64,000 bases of DNA from Polynucleobacter antarcticus (GTDB taxonomy: Bacteria; Pseudomonadota; Gammaproteobacteria; Burkholderiales; Burkholderiaceae), in NCBI RefSeq assembly GCF_013307245.1, contig NZ_CP028941.1:558001-622000 (forward strand), given 5' to 3'. The notes under the pieces are model-generated. The model did not search any database. It was not told the origin of the DNA and saw only the letters and a program-made list of their open reading frames with translations. The position numbers were made by a program, and so were the translations under genes. This document shows positions 35,526 through 44,598 of this stretch, one piece after another (position 1 is the first letter of the stretch; every line of letters begins with the position of its first letter).

Positions 35526-36269
35526 TTATGTATCTACAAAGGCTTTCTCAAGCACAAAGTCTCCAGGCTTTCTTAGACTGCCCTCGGTCATACCCTTCTG
35601 TTCACACCAGGCAGCTACCTCCCGATTAAATGCCATATTGCCGCACAACATCACGCGGTCTTTAGCACAATCGATTGCTAAGGCACCGGATGCTAATTGC
35701 GCAGTAATCCTGGCATCCCCCGCACCAGTCACAATCGCTTGATAGTGCAATATTGGCCTAATAATGGAATGTAGATGCTTTGTTTCAGTACACGTTGAAA
35801 AGGCTGTTGTTAATTGATCTTGATAAGCAAGATCTGTAGAGTCCCTCACGCTATGAATCACATGTATACAACTCCATGCTTCTAAGATTTCCAAATCACG
35901 AATTAAACTCATAAATGGAGCCAAGCCAGTTCCTGTAGCCAATAACCATAAATTAGCTCCTGGTATTAAAGCTGCGTTTCTCAATGTACCCGTTGTTTTG
36001 GTAGCAATTAATATTTCATCGCCTTCCTTAATATACTGAAGTCGGCTTGTTAATTCACCGTCTGCAATCTTGATGCTAAGGAACTCTAGCTCATCACTCC
36101 ATGGAGGACTCACTATGCTGTATGCGCGCAAAATAGGCTTACCCGCATGTCTGATACCTACTAGTACAAACTCTCCCGCATTAAATCTAAATGCTGGGTC
36201 ACGGCTAGTACAGAAACTGAAAGTTCGATCACTCCAGTGGTGCACTGAAGTTACTGTTTCCCTGAACAT
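35526..36269 (-). CDS. fpr: Ferredoxin--NADP+ reductase
   Basis: 247-aa FAD/NADP flavoprotein exchanging electrons between NADPH and ferredoxin or flavodoxin. The FAD motif is ILRAYSIVSPPW, the NADP-binding motif LLATGTGLAPFMSLIRD, and the family C-terminus GDFVLEKAFVDT is intact. Length matches bacterial Fpr. It starts 7 bp after gltD on the same strand, suggesting co-transcription. That could mean this Fpr feeds the GltD-like flavoprotein or a shared redox pathway (inference). Confidence 0.92.
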   Translation of the reverse strand: MFRETVTSVHHWSDRTFSFCTSRDPAFRFNAGEFVLVGIRHAGKPILRAYSIVSPPWSDELEFLSIKIADGELTSRLQYIKEGDEILIATKTTGTLRNAALIPGANLWLLATGTGLAPFMSLIRDLEILEAWSCIHVIHSVRDSTDLAYQDQLTTAFSTCTETKHLHSIIRPILHYQAIVTGAGDARITAQLASGALAIDCAKDRVMLCGNMAFNREVAAWCEQKGMTEGSLRKPGDFVLEKAFVDT

Positions 36270-36276
36270 TTCTGAA

Positions 36277-37749
36277 TTACCTAGGTAATACCGACGTACC
36301 CATTAGATATTCATCAACAGCACGGGCACATTGACGGCCTTCTCTTATTGCCCACACCACAAGACTTTGTCCACGGCGCATATCGCCCGCTACAAAGACC
36401 CGAGGTACTGATGTTTGATAGGCCTTAGCATCCTCAGTTGATGCCAATGCATTACCCCTTGTGTCCTTATCAACACCAAATGCTTCCAAAACCTGCCGAC
36501 TTGGGCTGACAAAACCCATTGCTAACAACACAAGGTCTGCCTTGATTTCAAATTCACTATCAGGCACTTCTGTCATTTTTCCGCCTGTCCAATTCAGCTT
36601 TACACCAATTAATTTTTCTAACTTACCATCCTTGCCTTCAAAACGTTTGGTACCCATACTCCAATTTCTGTCACAGCCTTCATCGTGGCTGCTACTAACG
36701 CGCATCTTATTAGGCCAAAAAGGCCATACCAAGGGAGTGTCAGCTTCTTCAGGCGGCTGTGGCAGTAATTCAATTTGCGTAATGTGCGCCGCTCCGTGAC
36801 GATTGCTGGTTCCCACACAATCAGAACCGGTATCACCGCCACCTATTACAACAATATGCTTACCCTGGGCACTGAGCGGATTTTTCCAATCGCCAGCGTT
36901 CTCTTTATTTTGTGGAATCAAAAACTCTAAGGCGTAATGAACGCCTGCCAACTCTCTACCCGGTACCGGTAAATCACGGGGTTGCTCAGCACCGCCAGAT
37001 ATAATCACAGAATCAAAGTCTGCCAATAGCTCATCTGGATCTATACGCTGTTGTGAGTAGTCCTTAATAACAGCATCTGCGCTTTCACGTCCCACAAAAA
37101 CACCAGTTTTAAACACTACTCCCTCTGCCTGCATCTGCTCGACTCTTCGATCAATCAGAAACTTTTCCATCTTGAAATCTGGAATACCGTAGCGTAATAG
37201 TCCACCAATACGATCATTCTTCTCAAATACTGTTACAGAATGCCCTACTCGAGCCAGCTGCTGTGCTGCGGCCATGCCCGCCGGACCGCCGCCTATGATG
37301 GCTACTCGCTTGTTGGTTTTGATCGCGGCAGGTTGAGGTATCACCCAGCCATTTTCCCAACCCTTATCAATAATGGCATGCTCGATACTCTTGATACCTA
37401 CTGCTTTAGAGTTGATACCCAGAGTACACGCTGCTTCACAGGGAGCTGGACAAATTCGTCCAGTAAATTCTGGGAAGTTATTAGTGCTGTGTAGTACGTC
37501 AAGTGCCGTTCGCCAGTCGCCTGCATACACTAAGTTATTAAAGTCAGGAATAATATTGTTGACTGGGCAACCTGAGTTACAAAATGGGATACCGCAATCC
37601 ATACATCTGGCCGTTTGTTGCCCAACTTGAACATCATCGAGTGTAATGACAAACTCTTTGTAGTTTTTTACACGTTCTGCAACAGGAACATAGCCTTCTT
37701 CAAGACGGTCATATTGCTTAAATCCCGTTATTTTATTTAATACTGTCAT
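36277..37749 (-). CDS. gltD: Glutamate synthase small subunit (GltD-like)
   Basis: 490-aa FAD/NADPH and Fe-S oxidoreductase. The N-terminal cysteine clusters are in [19 protein letters not shown] and [15 protein letters not shown], the FAD motif is [20 protein letters not shown], the NADPH motif [18 protein letters not shown], and the end [17 protein letters not shown]. In GOGAT this subunit passes NADPH electrons to GltB. No gltB is adjacent here; instead fpr follows. It may serve a GltB encoded elsewhere or be a stand-alone GltD-like reductase. Confidence 0.92.
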   Translation of the reverse strand: MTVLNKITGFKQYDRLEEGYVPVAERVKNYKEFVITLDDVQVGQQTARCMDCGIPFCNSGCPVNNIIPDFNNLVYAGDWRTALDVLHSTNNFPEFTGRICPAPCEAACTLGINSKAVGIKSIEHAIIDKGWENGWVIPQPAAIKTNKRVAIIGGGPAGMAAAQQLARVGHSVTVFEKNDRIGGLLRYGIPDFKMEKFLIDRRVEQMQAEGVVFKTGVFVGRESADAVIKDYSQQRIDPDELLADFDSVIISGGAEQPRDLPVPGRELAGVHYALEFLIPQNKENAGDWKNPLSAQGKHIVVIGGGDTGSDCVGTSNRHGAAHITQIELLPQPPEEADTPLVWPFWPNKMRVSSSHDEGCDRNWSMGTKRFEGKDGKLEKLIGVKLNWTGGKMTEVPDSEFEIKADLVLLAMGFVSPSRQVLEAFGVDKDTRGNALASTEDAKAYQTSVPRVFVAGDMRRGQSLVVWAIREGRQCARAVDEYLMGTSVLPR

Positions 37750-38103
37750 TAGAGTTCATCCAAATTATGGTCAAGGAGGCTCGCAATAAGCCGAAAAAGA
37801 GGGTGTTGTAATCAAAACACTAATACCAAATACTGGTGTTGGTATTTTCACCTGTAAAGTATCCGGTACATAGTTTCCGTAAGCCTATTTAAATACAAAT
37901 AACCACGCCAATTGGAAGGTTTAACAAAAGACTTAACGAAGGTCTCAAATTAGTAAGCTTTACCACGTAAAAGGCTCAAATTCTTAGAAAATCACTAAGA
38001 TTTATATCCCCAACACGCATGATGTAAACAAAGAAAAATAAGGAATATGAACTTATCCCACTATTACAAGCAACGGACACAAAAAAAACTTCCGTATTGT
38101 TAA
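37750..38103. other. Intergenic region upstream of gltD
   Basis: About 350 bp. It should hold the gltD promoter on the minus strand. It contains the inverted repeat at 37822-37846 described separately, and AT-rich DNA towards 38100 without a gene. Confidence 0.5.
37822..37846. promoter_or_regulatory. Inverted repeat upstream of gltD
   Basis: AATACCAA and TTGGTATT, perfect 8-bp arms separated by 9 bp, 73 bp upstream of the gltD start. The size and spacing fit a dimeric regulator site. No specific regulator is recognised. Confidence 0.45.
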
Positions 38104-38544
38104 TTAATTTTCTACCTTAGTTTTATCGAGTTCCGTGAATTTATGCCCACATATGATTCCATTATGGGTAGCGCTACAAATGTCGGGACTGATTCTCCAA
38201 ATCTTACCTTCAGAGATTGCGTTACATTTACTACAAACTAGTCTCCAGCCCTTAACCACTCTGAATACTCTATAGTCTGAAAACTTCAGTAAATTAACAA
38301 CTAAATTCACATTTTCTGCTTGTTGCTGAGGGCTGTCGATGACAGTTACGCACTTACTAGCTCCATTGATGACCATTTTTGTTTTAAAAAATATTGTCGG
38401 ATTACTAATAACATCAGGAACAGGGTTTGTTGAGTAAATAATAATAAAATCGCTTATTGAAGAACTTAAATGGACTTCCAGATTTACATCTTCTAAAAGG
38501 TCTTGAATTAATTGAGGGTAGAAATCTGTATTTTTATCAATCAT
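38104..38544 (-). CDS. Hypothetical protein with C-terminal Cys/His cluster
   Basis: 146 aa, not recognised. The N-terminal two-thirds is mixed alpha/beta (VHLSSSISDFIIIYSTN, KCVTVIDSPQQ). The C-terminal 45 residues have a possible zinc site: CSKC, then DICSATHNGIICGH. No signal or membrane helix is present. It is divergent from the class II aldolase. It may bind metal or nucleic acid. Confidence 0.5.
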   Translation of the reverse strand: MIDKNTDFYPQLIQDLLEDVNLEVHLSSSISDFIIIYSTNPVPDVISNPTIFFKTKMVINGASKCVTVIDSPQQQAENVNLVVNLLKFSDYRVFRVVKGWRLVCSKCNAISEGKIWRISPDICSATHNGIICGHKFTELDKTKVEN

Positions 38545-38669
38545 ATGTTGCTACTTTTAGTATTGCTAGTTATTCAGTTGATTCAATTAAATATGCACTT
38601 AAAGGAGTAAAATCAAGGCCTATAGCAGCTTACCCTTATTGTATTAAATTTAGAAATTGGACAAGAACA

Positions 38670-39308
38670 ATGCTGGAAACAATCTGCGATGTAATGCTTG
38701 ATGCTTATAAACGCAACTGGATCACTAGTCGCGACGGTAACGTCAGTATTCGCCATCATGATAGAAGTCACTTTTACATTACACCAAGCGGTATTCGTAA
38801 ACAAACCTTGCAACCCGATCAATTTAAGAAAATTAATATTATTAAGGCCTTAAATTCATCTGAATATGCATGGGAAGAGATGGATCACACTGCTATAAGT
38901 AGCCAACTTTCACCATCAGGAGAAATTCCTCTTCATTTTGGCCTCCAAAAAATGATGGGGCAACATCAAGATGAAGTTCGTGTAGTTGTTCATGTACATC
39001 CTACTTACTGTATTGCTGCTATGCATGCGGGAATTGATCTTTCATCTATTAGCACTGCATTTCCAGAATTAAATCGTTACACAAAAGTTGCTCCTAATGT
39101 AGGTGATGTTCCGCCTACAAGCCAAAAGTTAGCAGATGAGTGCTTCAAGAAGTTAGAACTCGATTCTATGGGCAATATTAAGTATGACATTGTAGGAATA
39201 AAAGGACATGGCGTTGTGGCGATTGATGCTAACCCATGGAGCGCTTACGAACATATTGAACGGCTTGAACATATTTGTAAGATTGTTTTAGCAAGTAAAA
39301 ACTTTTAA
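38670..39308 (+). CDS. Class II aldolase/adducin-family protein (FucA-like)
   Basis: Zn-dependent aldolase or epimerase of the fuculose-phosphate aldolase/ribulose-5-phosphate epimerase family. The N-terminus has DAYKRNWITSRDGNVSIRH (the substrate loop), then FYITPSGIRKQTL. Zn-binding His are in VVVHVHPTYCIAAMHAG and IVGIKGHGVVAIDANPW. About 212 aa from the ATG at 38670; the open frame reaches 38457 but overlaps the divergent gene and lacks family residues. It is followed after 47 bp by glutathione reductase. The substrate is unknown. Confidence 0.83.
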   Translation: MLETICDVMLDAYKRNWITSRDGNVSIRHHDRSHFYITPSGIRKQTLQPDQFKKINIIKALNSSEYAWEEMDHTAISSQLSPSGEIPLHFGLQKMMGQHQDEVRVVVHVHPTYCIAAMHAGIDLSSISTAFPELNRYTKVAPNVGDVPPTSQKLADECFKKLELDSMGNIKYDIVGIKGHGVVAIDANPWSAYEHIERLEHICKIVLASKNF

Positions 39309-39355
39309 AAAAGTCTTTTGCTTAGTAAATGGATGTCTCTCAATAATGGGATTTT

Positions 39356-40720
39356 GTGAAAAATTTTGATTTAATCGTTATCGGTGGTGGATCCGGTGGT
39401 GTACGAGCCGCTAGAATTGCAGCGAATCATGGCGCCTCTGTTGCTCTTATTGAGGAATATAGACTGGGCGGTACTTGCGTTATCCGAGGCTGTGTACCAA
39501 AAAAGCTCATGGTGTACGCTAGTCGTTTTGCTCATGAGTTTGAAGATGCTAAGGGCTATGGCTGGAGCATTGGAGAAACCCAATTTAATTGGGCTCAATT
39601 AAAACTTAAAAGAGATCACGAAGTTGCACGACTTGAGGAAGTTTATCGAAAAAATCTCCTTGCTGCCGGGGTATGCATCTACCAAGGACACGCAAGCTTT
39701 GTCGACTCAAAAACTATTCTTTTGTCAAATAACGAAACATTGTCTGGTAGTCATATATTAATTGCCACGGGTGGAACGCCAGTAGCCAATGATGACTATC
39801 CAAATATTGAATACACAATTGACTCCAATGGATTTTTTGACTTAGATCATCTGCCCAAAAAGGTAGTCATTCATGGGGCAGGATATATTGCTCTAGAGTT
39901 TGCTTGTATTTTTAGATTATTAGGCTCTACAGTAGATATTATTGTTCGCGGAGACAATATCCTCAGAGGATTTGATAGTGACATTCAGTCTCAACTTAAA
40001 AAAGAATTGATACAAAGTGGTATCAATTTTCATTTTGGAAAAAATATTCAATCCATAGCTAGGCTTAATGACCAATTTTTGGTCACCTTAGATGACGATA
40101 CGAAATTAGATGCCAATTGCGTTTTAAGAGCTGTTGGACGTATCCCAAATACCCAAGATTTAAATCTAGAAAAAGTAGGGATTCTTTTAGACTCAAAAGG
40201 AGCTATTACAGTCAACGACTACTCACAGACTAATATCGAAGGTATTTATGCGGTTGGTGATGTAACAAATAGAGTCAATCTCACGCCCATGGCTATACGT
40301 GAAGGTCATGCTTTTGCCGATACCGTATTTGGTAAAAATCCTCGGTTAGTGAATCACTCCCTTGTACCCACTGCTGTATTCACTTCACCAGAGGTAGGTG
40401 TTGTAGGCCTTACAGAGGAGCAAGCATTAATCCAGTACCCAGAGCTTGATGTTTATATCGCCCACTTTCGTCCGATGAAGGCAACCTTATCGGGAGCACA
40501 AGATAAGGTGCTTTTTAAACTTTTAGTAGATCGTGCTACTGATAAGGTTCTTGGATTTCATTCTATTGGTCACGATACTGGAGAAATGATTCAACTGCTT
40601 GGCATAGCTCTTCAGATGAAAGTAACTAAAAAAGATCTGGATGCCACCTTAGCAGTCCATCCTACCGCTGCTGAGGAATGGGTTACTTTTAGAACTCCAA
40701 CAAGACAACACAATATTTAA
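39356..40720 (+). CDS. gor: Glutathione-disulfide reductase
   Basis: 454-aa FAD disulfide reductase regenerating GSH with NADPH. The FAD motif is LIVIGGGSGGVRAARIAA, the redox-active cysteines are Cys41 and Cys46 in GTCVIRGCVPKKL, the central NAD(P) domain has VVIHGAGYIALEFACIF, and the C-terminal catalytic region is TLAVHPTAAEEW. The CVIRGC spacing is that of the plant/cyanobacterial/alphaproteobacterial-type GR. The start is a GTG at 39356, directly before the FAD strand. It lies 47 bp after the aldolase. NADPH supply and peroxide defence fit a light-exposed lifestyle (inference). Confidence 0.93.
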   Translation: MKNFDLIVIGGGSGGVRAARIAANHGASVALIEEYRLGGTCVIRGCVPKKLMVYASRFAHEFEDAKGYGWSIGETQFNWAQLKLKRDHEVARLEEVYRKNLLAAGVCIYQGHASFVDSKTILLSNNETLSGSHILIATGGTPVANDDYPNIEYTIDSNGFFDLDHLPKKVVIHGAGYIALEFACIFRLLGSTVDIIVRGDNILRGFDSDIQSQLKKELIQSGINFHFGKNIQSIARLNDQFLVTLDDDTKLDANCVLRAVGRIPNTQDLNLEKVGILLDSKGAITVNDYSQTNIEGIYAVGDVTNRVNLTPMAIREGHAFADTVFGKNPRLVNHSLVPTAVFTSPEVGVVGLTEEQALIQYPELDVYIAHFRPMKATLSGAQDKVLFKLLVDRATDKVLGFHSIGHDTGEMIQLLGIALQMKVTKKDLDATLAVHPTAAEEWVTFRTPTRQHNI

Positions 40721-40784
40721 TACCCATGATGCTTACGGACCCCATTCAAGTTCAAACTTCCATATTTTAGATATTCGCCTATGT

Positions 40785-41177
40785 ATGAGTAATGATTACT
40801 CTAATCCAAGCTTACTAAATCCTAGCCTGCCAGAGCCTCATGTGGTTCAAGAAGGTTTTGATTTCTTAAAGCCATCACATGCAATTCATATCGAGCGCTA
40901 TTTGTATCTTACTAAGAGTGTCATGCCAACATTGGCTAAAACTACTCAAACTGACTGGCCGGTTCATAATGATCACTGCTTTCAGCGCATCGTACTAGAC
41001 ACTATTTGTGGTGGACCCTGGCATAACAAAATTATTCGCCCTGCATACCAGCACCTTAGCGAAACACAAGCGATACAAGCTGCACAACTTTGCGAAGAGA
41101 TTATTAACAATAAGGTGGATCTTAATTCTCTAAATCGTCAGTCATTAATATGGCGGCATAAGACGGATGCTAATTGA
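40785..41177 (+). CDS. Conserved hypothetical protein (130 aa)
   Basis: Soluble protein with a pattern common in Burkholderiales conserved hypotheticals, sometimes labelled GCN5-related acetyltransferase without an acetyl-CoA motif: DWPVHNDHCFQRIVLDTIC, WHNKIIRPAYQHL, LNRQSLIWRHK. No acetyl-CoA loop is seen, so that label is not adopted. It follows gor on the same strand by 64 bp. A perfect 10-bp inverted repeat (41166-41186) covers its stop codon. Confidence 0.65.
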   Translation: MSNDYSNPSLLNPSLPEPHVVQEGFDFLKPSHAIHIERYLYLTKSVMPTLAKTTQTDWPVHNDHCFQRIVLDTICGGPWHNKIIRPAYQHLSETQAIQAAQLCEEIINNKVDLNSLNRQSLIWRHKTDAN

Positions 41178-41186
41178 ATTAGCATC
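41166..41186. repeat. Inverted repeat over the stop codon of the 40785 gene
   Basis: GATGCTAATT, one G, AATTAGCATC: perfect 10-bp arms. It may end transcripts from either side (the convergent nodJ stop is 46 bp away), but no T-run follows. Confidence 0.5.
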
Positions 41187-41231
41187 TACGCAACTAGTTG
41201 TGCAGTTAGGTTGCGAAGTTAGGTTGTGCGA

Positions 41232-41993
41232 TTAGGTTTTAAAGCGTCGGCGAATGAGTTTCAAAGCGATTAGCCAGGCCCCCAATGAATAACTGCCGAT
41301 GACTAAAAAGGGTATAAGCACCTCAGTGGGCCATTGATCTAAAAATAGTGGTCTCACTAAATTAATAGCCTGGGTTAATGGTAGCCACTCAGAGGATGCT
41401 CGCAGCCAGTCTGGTAGCTGATCCCGCGGGAAAAAAACACCACTAAGAAACATCATTGGCGTAAGAAAAAGAGTGAAATAATAAGAAAAGAAGTCATAGC
41501 CCTTTGCAAGCGCAGTAAAGATCAGTCCGATACAACTAAACATCACTCCCACTAGGAGCAGAATCGGTAAAACTAATATCAACTTATACGAGTGACTTAC
41601 TCCCAAAGCGAGCATGACTAAAAGAATCGCAGTTACCGCAAAGAACGATTTAAAAGCGGCCCACAGCATCTCACCAAGTAGTACATCGCCTATACGTAAG
41701 GGTGTGTTTAAAATACCGTCCCAAGTTTTTTGTACATGCATCCTTGAAAATACAGAATACAGCGCCTCAAACGACGCGGCATTCATAGCGCTCATACAGA
41801 TTGAACCACTTGCAAGAAACACCAAGTAACGAACAGTCTGCCCGTTGTATATCACCTCACCCACCAAGGCTCCCATACCATAGCCAAAGGCAAGTAACCA
41901 CATCAAGGGCTCTGCAATATTCGCTATCAGACTAGGAATCAAAAGCTTACGCCAGACTAATAGATTTCGTAGGAAAACAGGCCAAGCGTACAT
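41232..41993 (-). CDS. nodJ: ABC-2 type permease (NodJ-like)
   Basis: 253-aa inner-membrane permease with about six helices. The N-terminus is YAWPVFLRNLLVWRKLLIPS, with the ABC-2 region FLTPMMFLSGVFFPRDQLPD typical of NodJ. It overlaps the ATPase stop by one nucleotide. NodIJ-type pairs export lipo-oligosaccharides in rhizobia, but in free-living betaproteobacteria the substrate is unknown. The stop codon lies within a short 13-bp-period repeat. Confidence 0.85.
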   Translation of the reverse strand: MYAWPVFLRNLLVWRKLLIPSLIANIAEPLMWLLAFGYGMGALVGEVIYNGQTVRYLVFLASGSICMSAMNAASFEALYSVFSRMHVQKTWDGILNTPLRIGDVLLGEMLWAAFKSFFAVTAILLVMLALGVSHSYKLILVLPILLLVGVMFSCIGLIFTALAKGYDFFSYYFTLFLTPMMFLSGVFFPRDQLPDWLRASSEWLPLTQAINLVRPLFLDQWPTEVLIPFLVIGSYSLGAWLIALKLIRRRFKT

Positions 41994-42925
41994 TAGCTGC
42001 CCTCTCGCATCTGTCGCCCAGTCAACTTTAAAAACAAATCTTCTAGATTCGCTGGTCTATGTAGTACTTTTAAACGCGGCTGCAATTCAAGTGCTTCTAG
42101 AAGTGGGTGTACTGCGTGGGTGTAAAAGAAAACAGTCTCACCACTTACTTCTACCCGCTCAGCTAAATCACGCAAACCGCTCTTTAATAATTCTTGCGGA
42201 TCTGCGCCATACACTTCAACGACATGCGGTTCAACATGAATTTCTATTAAATCCCGCGGTTTACCCTCAGCGATCTTACGACCATGATCTAGCACCAATA
42301 AGCGATCACAAAGCCGCTCTGCTTCATCCATAAAGTGGGTCGTCAGCAGGATTGATTTTCCCTTAGCCAATAGTTGCTGTAACCGTTCCCACATCAAGTG
42401 GCGCGCCTGCGGATCAAGCCCGGTTGTCGGCTCATCTAACAGCAACATCTGAGGATTATTGATTAGCGCTCGCGCAAGACTAAGGCGCCGCTTCATGCCA
42501 CCAGATAACTCTCCTGGTTTGGAGTGGGTTTTATTACTTAGAGCGGCAAACTCTAGCAATTCTGGGATACGTTCTTTCATAGTCTGATTCGACAGACCAA
42601 AATAACGGCCGTAGACAAGTAAGTTCTCTGCGCAGTCAAAATCAGGATCCAAAGTATCAAACTGGCTCACTACACCAATACGTGCTTTTATTGCCTGAGC
42701 CTTTGAAGGCATAGAAAGCCCAAAAAGATTAATCTCACCTGAATCGGGCTCACTAAGCCCTAGGCACATTCTTACTGTAGTGGTCTTGCCAGCCCCATTA
42801 GGACCAATAACGCCCAAACACTCACCTGGGTAAAGCGCAAAAGACAGCTCATCAACTACTAAAGAGTTCCCAAATCGTTTGGTGACATGTACACACTCCA
42901 GCTGGGGATTAGGCAATTCGCTCAT
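41993..42925 (-). CDS. nodI: ABC transporter ATP-binding protein (NodI-like)
   Basis: ATPase of the NodIJ-type exporter, about 310 aa. Walker A is [13 protein letters not shown], signature [16 protein letters not shown], Walker [13 protein letters not shown], and the H-loop LTTHFMDE. The ATG at 42925 is preferred; a TTG one codon upstream is also possible. The preceding small frame ends in a TGATG overlap with this start. Confidence 0.9.
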   Translation of the reverse strand: MSELPNPQLECVHVTKRFGNSLVVDELSFALYPGECLGVIGPNGAGKTTTVRMCLGLSEPDSGEINLFGLSMPSKAQAIKARIGVVSQFDTLDPDFDCAENLLVYGRYFGLSNQTMKERIPELLEFAALSNKTHSKPGELSGGMKRRLSLARALINNPQMLLLDEPTTGLDPQARHLMWERLQQLLAKGKSILLTTHFMDEAERLCDRLLVLDHGRKIAEGKPRDLIEIHVEPHVVEVYGADPQELLKSGLRDLAERVEVSGETVFFYTHAVHPLLEALELQPRLKVLHRPANLEDLFLKLTGRQMREGS

Positions 42926-43233
42926 CAACTAAGCTGCAATCTAGCAAAGTGTGCACGAAGTCTATTTTGCATTTTCAAATCTTGATGCTGATCCTGCTCT
43001 ACCACCCGCCTAACCTCACTTATCTCAAACGTATTTTTAGTAATCAAGCAATAAACGGCGTTGCGGACAAAAGTAATGCAATCTACCAAACAACACGCAA
43101 TCATTCTAAGGATACGTAGTTTGCTAGGGTCAAACTTATTTTCTGAGAAAATGTTTGGCAGGCATAAATTAGCCATATTCCTAAATATTTTCTTAGTAAA
43201 CTGCATAAAATGGCTCGTAGTAATAATCTTCAT
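42925..43233 (-). CDS. Doubtful small frame upstream of nodI
   Basis: 102-codon frame ending in the TGATG that starts nodI, rich in Cys/Ile/Arg and without a recognised family. The possible coupling is the only support; a frame on the opposite strand overlaps it, and a clear ribosome-binding site is missing. It may simply be the nodI leader. Confidence 0.25.
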   Translation of the reverse strand: MKIITTSHFMQFTKKIFRNMANLCLPNIFSENKFDPSKLRILRMIACCLVDCITFVRNAVYCLITKNTFEISEVRRVVEQDQHQDLKMQNRLRAHFARLQLS

Positions 43234-43546
43234 TAGAGTTTCAATATAAACTAAAGTTTATGTATCGTTAACATAAAATAGTCAAGTCATCCATTAATGA
43301 TGACGGTTTTTTACTGGTGATTCGCTAAAATTTGAAATCTTTTATAGTAAGTCCTATGAGCCACACCGTTACTTTAAGTAACGGTCACTCAGCTCTGCTT
43401 TGAGTCGAGTCAAACCAACACCACTAGAGCACCCCCCCCTGCTGGCGGATCAAGCTTAATGACTTTACAGTCTGGACTAGTCAATCCACTCCTCTTGAAT
43501 AGCTGGTTTGTATTCAAAAAGCAATATTCTTCAAACTTTTACTCTT
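43234..43546. other. Intergenic stretch with palindromic repeat copy 1
   Basis: About 310 bp between the doubtful frame upstream of nodI and the surface-adhesin-like gene. The palindrome at 43364-43383 (listed separately) is the only structure seen. A short C-run (43431-43438) lies nearby. Confidence 0.5.
43364..43383. repeat. Palindromic repeat copy 1
   Basis: CACCGTTACTTTAAGTAACG: nearly perfect palindrome (CCGTTACTT / AAGTAACGG arms with one central T). The same 20 bp occurs at 44070-44089, with a matching AGCC context upstream. The pair brackets the gene at 43547-43966. The size fits a regulator site or a small repeat element. Confidence 0.6.
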
Positions 43547-43966
43547 TTAGGATCTTGGTAATCGAACTAATAAATGGACTGATTCTGATTTACAAACATA
43601 GGCCATTAACTTTGCTCCGATACTGTCAATTGGAATAGGCACCCAATCGATGAAGGGCGCCTGCTGACTATAGTTTTGAATACCTTTCGCATCCGCACCT
43701 GAAAATGACTGTAATTGCTTGGCTGCCAATTGGGAGGTACGACAGTCAATCATGCTCTGGCTTTTATAACTGGAGTTGCCGTATTGATCTTTTGGACTGA
43801 AATTTTCAACAGTCCAAAAGGTGACTATAGTTCCGCTGCGCTTGATTGACGCAGTATCGAGCTTGGTGCTGTTCGCCCCACTACCAGCAATCAATATCCA
43901 ATCAGTAGCAAATGACGTTAGCGGCAGCAACAAAAGAGCTAAGAGTAGTTTTTTCTTTTTTATCAT
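43547..43966 (-). CDS. Secreted protein, surface-adhesin E-like
   Basis: 139 aa with a strong signal peptide (KKKKLLLALLLLPLTSFA). The mature part starts TDWILIAGSG and shows the surface-adhesin protein E-like pattern: SIKRSGTIVTFWTVENF, YKSQSMIDCRTSQ (first Cys), and LMAYVCKS near the end (second Cys). Such proteins are small periplasmic or outer-surface beta-rich domains. No operon partner is visible. It lies between two copies of a 20-bp palindrome. Confidence 0.7.
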   Translation of the reverse strand: MIKKKKLLLALLLLPLTSFATDWILIAGSGANSTKLDTASIKRSGTIVTFWTVENFSPKDQYGNSSYKSQSMIDCRTSQLAAKQLQSFSGADAKGIQNYSQQAPFIDWVPIPIDSIGAKLMAYVCKSESVHLLVRLPRS

Positions 43967-44069
43967 TGAACCATATTAAGCTATGTATGAGCTTGCACTT
44001 AACTCCAATGCTCTACGATTCGAACCAGCGCACTTGGCCTCAGAAGAAATCGTGACTGCTCAGAAGCCC

Positions 44070-44089
44070 CACCGTTACTTTAAGTAACG
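44070..44089. repeat. Palindromic repeat copy 2
   Basis: Exact second copy of the 20-bp palindrome at 43364-43383, in the same orientation (it is nearly symmetric), 104 bp upstream of the surface-adhesin-like start. Spacing from copy 1 is 706 bp. Confidence 0.6.
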
Positions 44090-44228
44090 CTTGTGCCGTA
44101 CTTGAAAGTTACGAATCTGAGCCTGAGATTCAAACTTTACGCCAAAAAGCAATCGCACACTCAATCGCACACCAGTTTTACACGCTTGCAAAGCATTGAT
44201 TTATATAAGTTTTTGAAGAGCCACTTTT

Positions 44229-44274
44229 ACTTTTAATCCGTTGGTCGCGAGTTCGAATCTCGCCCGACCCACCA
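44229..44274 (+). repeat. 46-bp copy of the tRNA-Lys 3' end (putative attR)
   Basis: Exact copy of 22778-22823, from the anticodon loop through the encoded CCA. The 5' half of the tRNA is missing, so it is not a functional gene. Integrases that target tRNA 3' halves leave exactly this structure. It is followed at once by a terminator (44284). Confidence 0.92.
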
Positions 44275-44283
44275 GCATCACTA

Positions 44284-44308
44284 AGCCTCGCTTTTGCGGG
44301 GCTTTTTT
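44284..44308 (+). terminator. Rho-independent terminator after the second tRNA-Lys end
   Basis: Stem AGCCTCGC / GCGGGGCT with loop TTTT (one T-G pair), followed by six T and TATT. It differs in sequence from the terminator at 22837, so the tail was not copied along with the repeat. Confidence 0.85.
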
Positions 44309-44400
44309 ATTACCTGCACTATCCTCTCAAATACCTCTTCAAACCTTTTTTGGGTTATTTTTTGACTAGGAAAACAGCACAAAACCATTAGAATAATCAC

Positions 44401-44598
44401 ATGCCCTCTAAGTTTGCTACCCAGTCCCAAGCACGCCAATACAACGTTTCTAACGCCGTGGCTTCGGCTCGAATTGAGGGCATTGTTCCAACCAAGCAGC
44501 TTGAGCAAAGCCTCACTGATTACGTTACCGGCAAAAAGACTATCGCGCAATTGATAGAAGAAACCAAAGAACGTTTTGATATAAATCGCCCTAAATGA
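44401..44598 (+). CDS. VbhA-like antitoxin
   Basis: 65-aa helical protein resembling the VbhA antitoxin domain: VSNAVASARIEGIVPT followed by LTDYVTGKKTIAQLIEET. Residues 22-27 read SARIEG, matching the Fic-inhibition motif [S/T]xxxE[G/N]. Here, however, the downstream gene is a zeta-type kinase rather than a Fic protein. It overlaps the toxin by ATGA (44595), the usual antitoxin-first arrangement. VbhA assignment is by pattern. Confidence 0.7.
   Translation: MPSKFATQSQARQYNVSNAVASARIEGIVPTKQLEQSLTDYVTGKKTIAQLIEETKERFDINRPK

Noticed and set aside
40785-41177. GCN5-type acetyltransferase
   Set aside because: Homologues are sometimes so named, but no acetyl-CoA-binding loop is visible in this 130-aa protein.
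44229-44274. Possible second tRNA-Lys gene
   Set aside because: Only the 3' half is present; the D arm and 5' acceptor strand are absent, so no cloverleaf can form. The same holds for 45320-45353.
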